NCBI RefSeq assembly: GCF_019279795.1
Contig: NC_056732.1
Location: forward strand, 185,519,342 to 185,583,341
Length of the DNA: 64,000 nucleotides
Reading direction: 5' to 3'
Source: Protopterus annectens
Lineage: Eukaryota; Chordata; Ceratodontiformes; Protopteridae
Part shown: piece by piece, positions 58,745-64,000 of the stretch
How the letters are laid out: every line of letters starts with the position of its first letter
How positions within the stretch are numbered: the first letter of the stretch is position 1
Translations under genes and position numbers: made by a program
The notes under the pieces: model-generated
What the model saw: only the letters and a program-made list of their open reading frames with translations
What the model was told of the DNA's origin: nothing
Databases searched by the model: none

Positions 58745-60413
58745 CAGGGAATAATTCAATGAATAGTATTACTGCTGCACAGGTTAAAACAGCACTATCC
58801 AAGGCCAAGAATACAGCTTCTATGGGACCTAACAACATCCCTGGCTGTGTTCTACATGAACTACAGACTGAACTGGCACCTCATCTGTGTGCCCTGTTCA
58901 ATCAAAGCCTCACCTCAGGCTTTGTCCCTGCTGAATGGCGCACTGCTACAGTCATCCCTGTCCACAAAGGAGGAGCAACTACAGACCCTGGGAACTATTG
59001 CCCCATTAGCCAGACGAGTCTGATATGCAAAGCTATGGAATGCATCATCATGGACCTAATAAACAAGAATAGAGGGACTCTCCAAACTCTGGATCCCACA
59101 CAGTTTGGCTTTGTGAAGGGTAGGTCATGCCTGCTCAACTTGGTCGACTTCTTTGAGTCAGTCACCAGAGCTATGGATAAAGACAAGGTGGTTCATACAG
59201 CCTACCTTGATCTGATCAAGGACTTTGATACCATTCCCCACTCAAGAATCATAGAAAAACTCACTAAGTTAGGCAACAACCCCTATATCACTAGGTGGGT
59301 TGCAAACTGGCTCACAAATAGAACCCACAATGTGAAAGTAGTTGACTCCAAGTCAGACTGCTGACCAGTCATGAGTGGAGTCCCACAGGGTTTGGTCCTG
59401 GGTCCTCTCCTGTTTGGTATCTACTTCTCTGAAGTTCAGGCCAACATGAAGGGACTCTGGCTGACAAAGTTCACAGACGATTACAAGTTGTGAGCCATAA
59501 TTAACTCCCCAAGTGATGTTGACATCCTACAGAAAGGTCTCACTGAGACCAATGACTGGTGTCAGAACCATGGCCTTAAGCTCAATGCCAAAAATGTGTC
59601 GTCATCCCCTTTGGGAAAAACCTGGTTCCCATGAATTACCACATTGATGGTAGTCCACTGAACACAGAAGGTGTTACAAGAGATCTGGGAAGACAGGTTG
59701 ACAGCAACCTCTCTTTTGACTACCACATTGCCACTGTTGTCAGAAAGTCCTTCTGTGTGGCACATCTCATTACTAAGGGTTTTGCATCCAGGAAAAAAGA
59801 GGTCATTGTCTCCCTCTACTCTTCCCTCATTAGGCCAGTCATCGAGTAAAATGCCCCATTTGGCATGTACCTCACTAGACATCTGCAACAACTGGAAAGG
59901 CTGCAAATGTACCTCACAAATAGGATCCTAGGCCTTAAACACTTGTCCTATATGGACAGACTCAAAAAACTCCAACTATTCTCTGTCTCATATCGCCTAC
60001 ATAGAGATGATCTCTGCTTGACTTACAAAGCCATGTCTGACCCAGCTCTGTTAGAAATGCAGCATCTAAAGAAATCCCAATCCCTCCCCACCCACACACT
60101 CCAGAGACCTCAACCTCATTAGCTTAATCAACAGAACGTGCTGGAGTGACAGGTTCATAACCCAGAGACAGCCCATGCTATGGAATCGATTTCCCATACA
60201 TGTCAAACAGAGCACCTCACTGGCCCTCTTCAACAGAAATCTTGATGAGTGGATGGGAAAGAGAAAACTCACCCCGGGGATCACTCCAGTAGCTCTGCTC
60301 AACAGAGGCACTGAGAACTAAGGCCGGGTGGCACGATGCCAGGGTAATCCTATGGGCTCGGCTTGTAAAGGCTCTGGGGCCATTAGCCTAGTGCACACCT
60401 GTGAACCTATAAG
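58745..60413 (+). mobile_element. CR1-type LINE, 5' truncated
   Basis: It starts within the linker before the RT and runs to the 3' end. The 3' UTR is short: a stop at about 60319, then the tail CGGCTTGTAAAGGCTCTGGG and ATTAGCCTAGTGCACACCTG, ending GAACCTATAAG at 60413. It is the best-preserved CR1 copy by RT sequence. Confidence 0.85.
58759..60321 (+). pseudogene. CR1 reverse transcriptase, broken
   Basis: An open frame covers 58759-59364: MGPNNIPGCVLHELQ, AEWRTATVIPVHKGGATTDP, QFGFVKGRSCLLNLVDFFES, AYLDLIKDFDTIPHS. A TGA at 59362-59364 is followed in frame by SGVPQGLVLGPLLFGIYFSE and an intact DD in KFTDDYKL, then another TGA. A frame change at about 59600 leads to NYHIDGSPLNTEGVTRDLG and YHIATVVRKSFCVAHLI. 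Further breaks follow in the C-terminal part, which ends with LFNRNLDEWMG-like codons. A few point changes separate it from an open frame, so it is younger than the other CR1 copies. Confidence 0.8.
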
Positions 60414-60419
60414 TGGCTG

Positions 60420-61695
60420 TTTCTGAGGCACAAGGTCAATAACCAATGAAGGGACTTGGCCAAAAACTGAGCAAAAGTTGTAGTGTGTCTGTTTTTTACG
60501 AATGCTTTGACTATCATATATACGTCAGAATAGTTTTACTTGTGATTACAATTACCAAGCTTCATGGAAACTAATAAGATACTGAGTGTTCTAATTCACC
60601 CCTGATCGTATGGAAAGCCTGGCAAAGGCGTTGCTTTCCAGTTTTTAAAAAAGATTCAGGAGAATAAAAAAAGAATTATCCTTTACATGTGGTAAAGAAT
60701 TCATATTTACTGGAATCATCTGAACAACACACTCATTTGTTTATAGTCATTTAGAACAATATCAGATCCAAATTTATGCAATATATACTGACATTGTTTG
60801 TGAGGTATGAAGAAATTACAAACGAACTCATGTAGTGGAACTTCCCTACAGATGAGCTGAAAGTGTGAGCCTCATAGATCAAAGAATGTCCAAAGTCAGA
60901 AGCTACTGTACAGAATTATCTCAGAATAACTAAATAAATAAGAAAATTAATGAATTAATTAAAATAGCAAACCTCTTTTAAACTTAAAAGGCAGATCTAG
61001 GTACTTTAGGCTTGTGTTACTTAGTTTGCCATAAAAAACAGAACCTGCTTGTTCTATGCCCATGAATAATAGCTTCTCTTATTGTACTGAACATTTGCCT
61101 ACTTTAATGAAAAACAGAATTCTGAATGGATTCATCATAGCTGGTAACCTAAACTCCTACTGCTGCAACCCCCTGATCATCTGTACTAAACATATTCAGT
61201 GACAGGGATTAAGTTAATTTTCTTCAGATTGTTTTAAAGCACAAAATGCTCATATTTCAGGGATAAAGGTCTGAACTGATCAGGATTTACTGCTGGATAT
61301 TTTACAAGAAAAGAAGAAATTGAGCCCTTATATACTGTTGTTTACTAACATTATCATTCATTTTCACGTTAAAAGCACTAAAGCCTTTTCATTGAATTTC
61401 ATAATGCAAGAAAAGTCTGAAAACAGGTCTGTTGGCTTTTAGGAGTTAAAAATGAAATATCATCTGATGCTTGGACACATATCACACCCTTCCCTAGGCA
61501 TAGAATCATTAATGTGAAAAGCTTACAAGAAAGATAGACTTCATCTTTAGGGATGCCCAGGTTTAAGTCTTCTTGGCATTAACAGACTGCATCATATAGA
61601 AGACTGAATAGCTGTTTAAGATAAATGCTATTTTTTTCAGTGAATTTAACATAAATGATATGAAAATGTTCTGTCGCCAGACATGTGCCTGCATT
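60420..61695. other. No feature recognised
   Basis: About 1.3 kb of AT-rich sequence with no recognisable element. Confidence 0.4.
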
Positions 61696-61701
61696 GTTTT
61701 G

Positions 61702-62290
61702 TTCATAGGTTCATAGGTTCATAGGTTCGTACTAGGCTATCTGCCCTAGGGCATTTATAAGCCTAGCCAGAGTGTATGTGGCTTACACCACCCCTTAGGA
61801 TGAGAATACTACACCCTTTTAGGGTTTAGTTTACTATGCCTCTGTCTAGTAGTGACAAAGAGATGACCGATCTCCCATCCACTCGTTGAGATTTCTCTTG
61901 AATAGAGTCAGTGAGGGGCTCTGCCTAACATGGACTGGGATTCTGTTCCAGAGTGTAGGGAGCCTCTGGGTTATGAAACTGTCCCTCCAGCACGTTCTAT
62001 TTATTTCTGTGTTGAGGTTTAAGTCACTTGTTCTCGTGGCTCTGATGGATTTGGATTTTTTGAGGTGGAGCATGTCCATTAATTCAGGATTGGACATGGC
62101 CTTGTACGTCAGGCACAGATCACCTCTGAGTAGGTGGTATGAATAGAGCTGGAGTTTTTTCAGTTGGGCAGCATATGACATATGTTTAAGACCCTTTATC
62201 CTCTTGGTGAGGAACTTTTGGGATCTTTCCAACTGCTGCAGGTATCGGGTGAGATACATCCCAAATGGGGCATTGTACTCAATCATTGGC
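61702..62290 (-). mobile_element. CR1-type LINE, 3' fragment
   Basis: A 5'-truncated copy that starts at MIEYNAPFG (62286). Its 3' end shows three head-to-tail octamers of the type CCTATGAA (61728-61702), the kind of octamer tail seen on CR1 LINEs, preceded by GGCTAGGCTTATAAATGCCC. Confidence 0.85.
61846..62286 (-). pseudogene. CR1 ORF2 C-terminal fragment (146 codons open)
   Basis: An open but truncated frame: MYLTRYLQQLERSQKFLTKR, GLKHMSYAAQLKKLQLYSY, RGDLCLTYKAMSNPELMDML, CWRDSFITQRLPTLWNRIPV and LFKRNLNEWMGDR. It matches the C-terminal regions at 59850-60270 and 30140-29685. No catalytic part is present. Confidence 0.8.
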
Positions 62291-62299
62291 CTGATATAT

Positions 62300-62780
62300 T
62301 ATTAGTAGTAGTAGTACATATTGCTCACCTGGTTTTCAACAAGCTTTATTTATTATGTCCAAGTGACTTGTGCTTATCTTAATTCTTAATGTCAGCCATT
62401 CACATTGTTTTCTGTTTGCTCTACATTGTATTAGATCTATGTAGTCTGGCTACAGCTCAAATTAAATCGCTGGGCAATGAAATGCATTTGCAGATGCTGT
62501 CTAAAATGGATGGTTTCAAAATGCTTTTCTGTAATCTTAGTTTCACAAAATGTAATCTTAAAGTTTTCTGTCTATATTACTGGGTTAATTAGATATGTAA
62601 GTCCTTCTTTGAACTGAGTATTTCTTTTTGTGCATTTTCACTAACATAATATGAATTTTATGTTGAATAATATATATTTATAGTATAGTAGAAATTATTG
62701 TACACTATAAGGTTAAGTTGGAGGTTTTATTATTTATGGCAATGCCTTTAAGACCACCTGTTTATCTTGGGGTATTATTA
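62300..62780. other. No feature recognised
   Basis: Unassigned AT-rich sequence; a short AGT repeat lies at about 62300-62315. Confidence 0.4.
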
Positions 62781-62782
62781 TG

Positions 62783-62789
<7 letters not shown>

Positions 62790-62825
<36 letters not shown>
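62790..62825. repeat. TA microsatellite
   Basis: A pure TA run of about 35 bases. Confidence 0.95.
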
Positions 62826-62829
<4 letters not shown>

Positions 62830-62832
<3 letters not shown>

Positions 62833-63890
62833 GTATATAGAAGTGCTGCTTTTGTAACTCTGGAAAGAGTATGTACACACCTTGAAATATTGAAAATTAA
62901 AGTGAGATTGAGGAACTGTAAACTGCATTTAAAATTGCTATATCTCAGAGGCAAGTCCATTTTCTCTGAGGTGCAGAGATCTTGTACTTAATGGTTATAA
63001 GTAGCAGTACTGTGAGGTATGCAGCCCCCTCATGTCAGGGGATACAGGGTTGGAGGCTTAATACAATGTACAAATGCTTATAATGTATAACAGCAAGATT
63101 TGCAATACGTACTTAATGGAAAATGCATTTTTCAGAGTTGTCTGGCTCACATTATCTAAGCTTAAAGCTTTAGAAGGATGCTGTATTAGTTTAGTTATGC
63201 ATTTAGTGTTAATACAAGCATAAAGTACTTCAGTCATTGTTAAACTACACTGATGTTTATCTATTCAGCAGCATGAGGTTAAGTGCAGTTACTGATTTTC
63301 CTATTTGTATCATTTATTTTCTTTCTGGTAGATATGTTGCTTATAGCTAATATTTGGAAAACTATTTATTTTATTGCTTTTTCAGAATATGATTTTATAT
63401 TCACCTTTGTTTTAATATCTGAATTCTTATAAGGATCTTTCAGGATACCTTCAATAATAAAATTACAGCAGAGATGTCAAATGCATATTGGGATAATTTT
63501 AGCTTAGGAATAATGGCATGAGAGTTATTTTTATTCTCAGTAAATGTCAAAATATTACCAGAAAACAATAACAAGACTTATTATGCACATTTCTTAAATC
63601 AACTGTTCATATACATATGGCCAAAGAAACATCACTGAACTAGAAATAACTTGAGTTTTATTAAAACCTTGCACATTAAAATCATACATACAGGCAGAGA
63701 TATCAATAAAATACAATAACTATTATTAAGAAATGACTTCAGGTTGACTCATCAAAGGAAATTTTAGCACATGATAATACCACATGAGTAAATCACTGCC
63801 AGATACTTTCAGTAAATGTCAAAATACATATTTTGCCAGTGGTCAAGTTCCCTCTGCACTTCAAAGTTGGGGCATCCCTTATCCCTTTAA
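62830..63890. other. No feature recognised
   Basis: About 1 kb of AT-rich sequence. The word TTTCAGTAAATGTCAAAATA occurs at 63808-63827, and TCTCAGTAAATGTCAAAATA at 63535-63554, a short direct repeat of unknown origin. Confidence 0.45.

Positions 63891-63892
<2 letters not shown>

Positions 63893-63950
<58 letters not shown>
63893..63950. repeat. TG/TA compound microsatellite
   Basis: TG repeats (63893-63928) run into TA repeats (63929-63950). Confidence 0.97.
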
Positions 63951-64000
63951 GTCAATGCCATAGTTATACTCAGTGGAAAAAATAGGCAACCATCATTATC

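Overview
This window is non-coding eukaryotic DNA made almost entirely of transposable-element remnants and simple repeats. I found no host gene, exon series, tRNA, rRNA or CRISPR array. The mix (Penelope-like elements with a GIY-YIG endonuclease, CR1-, L2-, RTE- and L1/Tx1-like LINEs, MIR/CORE-type and tRNA-headed SINEs, PIF/Harbinger transposase, long TA, CA and TCTA arrays) suggests a vertebrate with a large repeat-rich genome, such as a fish or amphibian. The species cannot be fixed from the sequence. The window is probably intergenic or deep intronic.

Layout. 1-715: 3' end of an L2-like LINE. 0.9-6.2 kb: two Penelope-like elements head to head. 6.2-7.8 kb: a hairpin MITE between TA arrays, then SINE pieces. 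9-16 kb: PIF/Harbinger coding remnants and several SINEs, one inserted inside the transposase. 18.2-19.7 kb: CA arrays. 20.1-23.5 kb: L2-like LINE. 23.9-24.5 kb: a 600-bp TCTA/TCTG array. 25.1-28.4 kb: an L1/Tx1-like remnant interrupted by a Penelope 3' end, an RTE-type LINE with one uninterrupted 450-codon reading frame (the best-preserved gene here) and a palindromic element. 29.6-33.7 kb: a CR1-type LINE retaining an SGNH-esterase ORF1 and an endonuclease/RT ORF2. 33.96-38.8 kb: an apparently full-length L2-like LINE inserted in a ~91-bp minisatellite. 43-45.4 kb: a CR1 remnant split by a palindromic-module element and followed by a 5'-truncated Penelope element. 47.6-52.4 kb: two decayed L2-like LINEs. 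53.3-53.7 kb: a 32-bp minisatellite. 58.7-60.4 and 61.7-62.3 kb: two more CR1 copies.

How the parts relate. The copies let LINE/SINE partnerships be read directly. One SINE family ends in the 3' end of the RTE LINE, including its last codons and stop. Other SINEs end in the 3' tail of the CR1 LINE. Five Penelope 3' ends share a motif that resembles a decayed hammerhead-ribozyme core. All coordinates of decayed elements are approximate, and family names rest on motifs recognised by eye, not on database searches.
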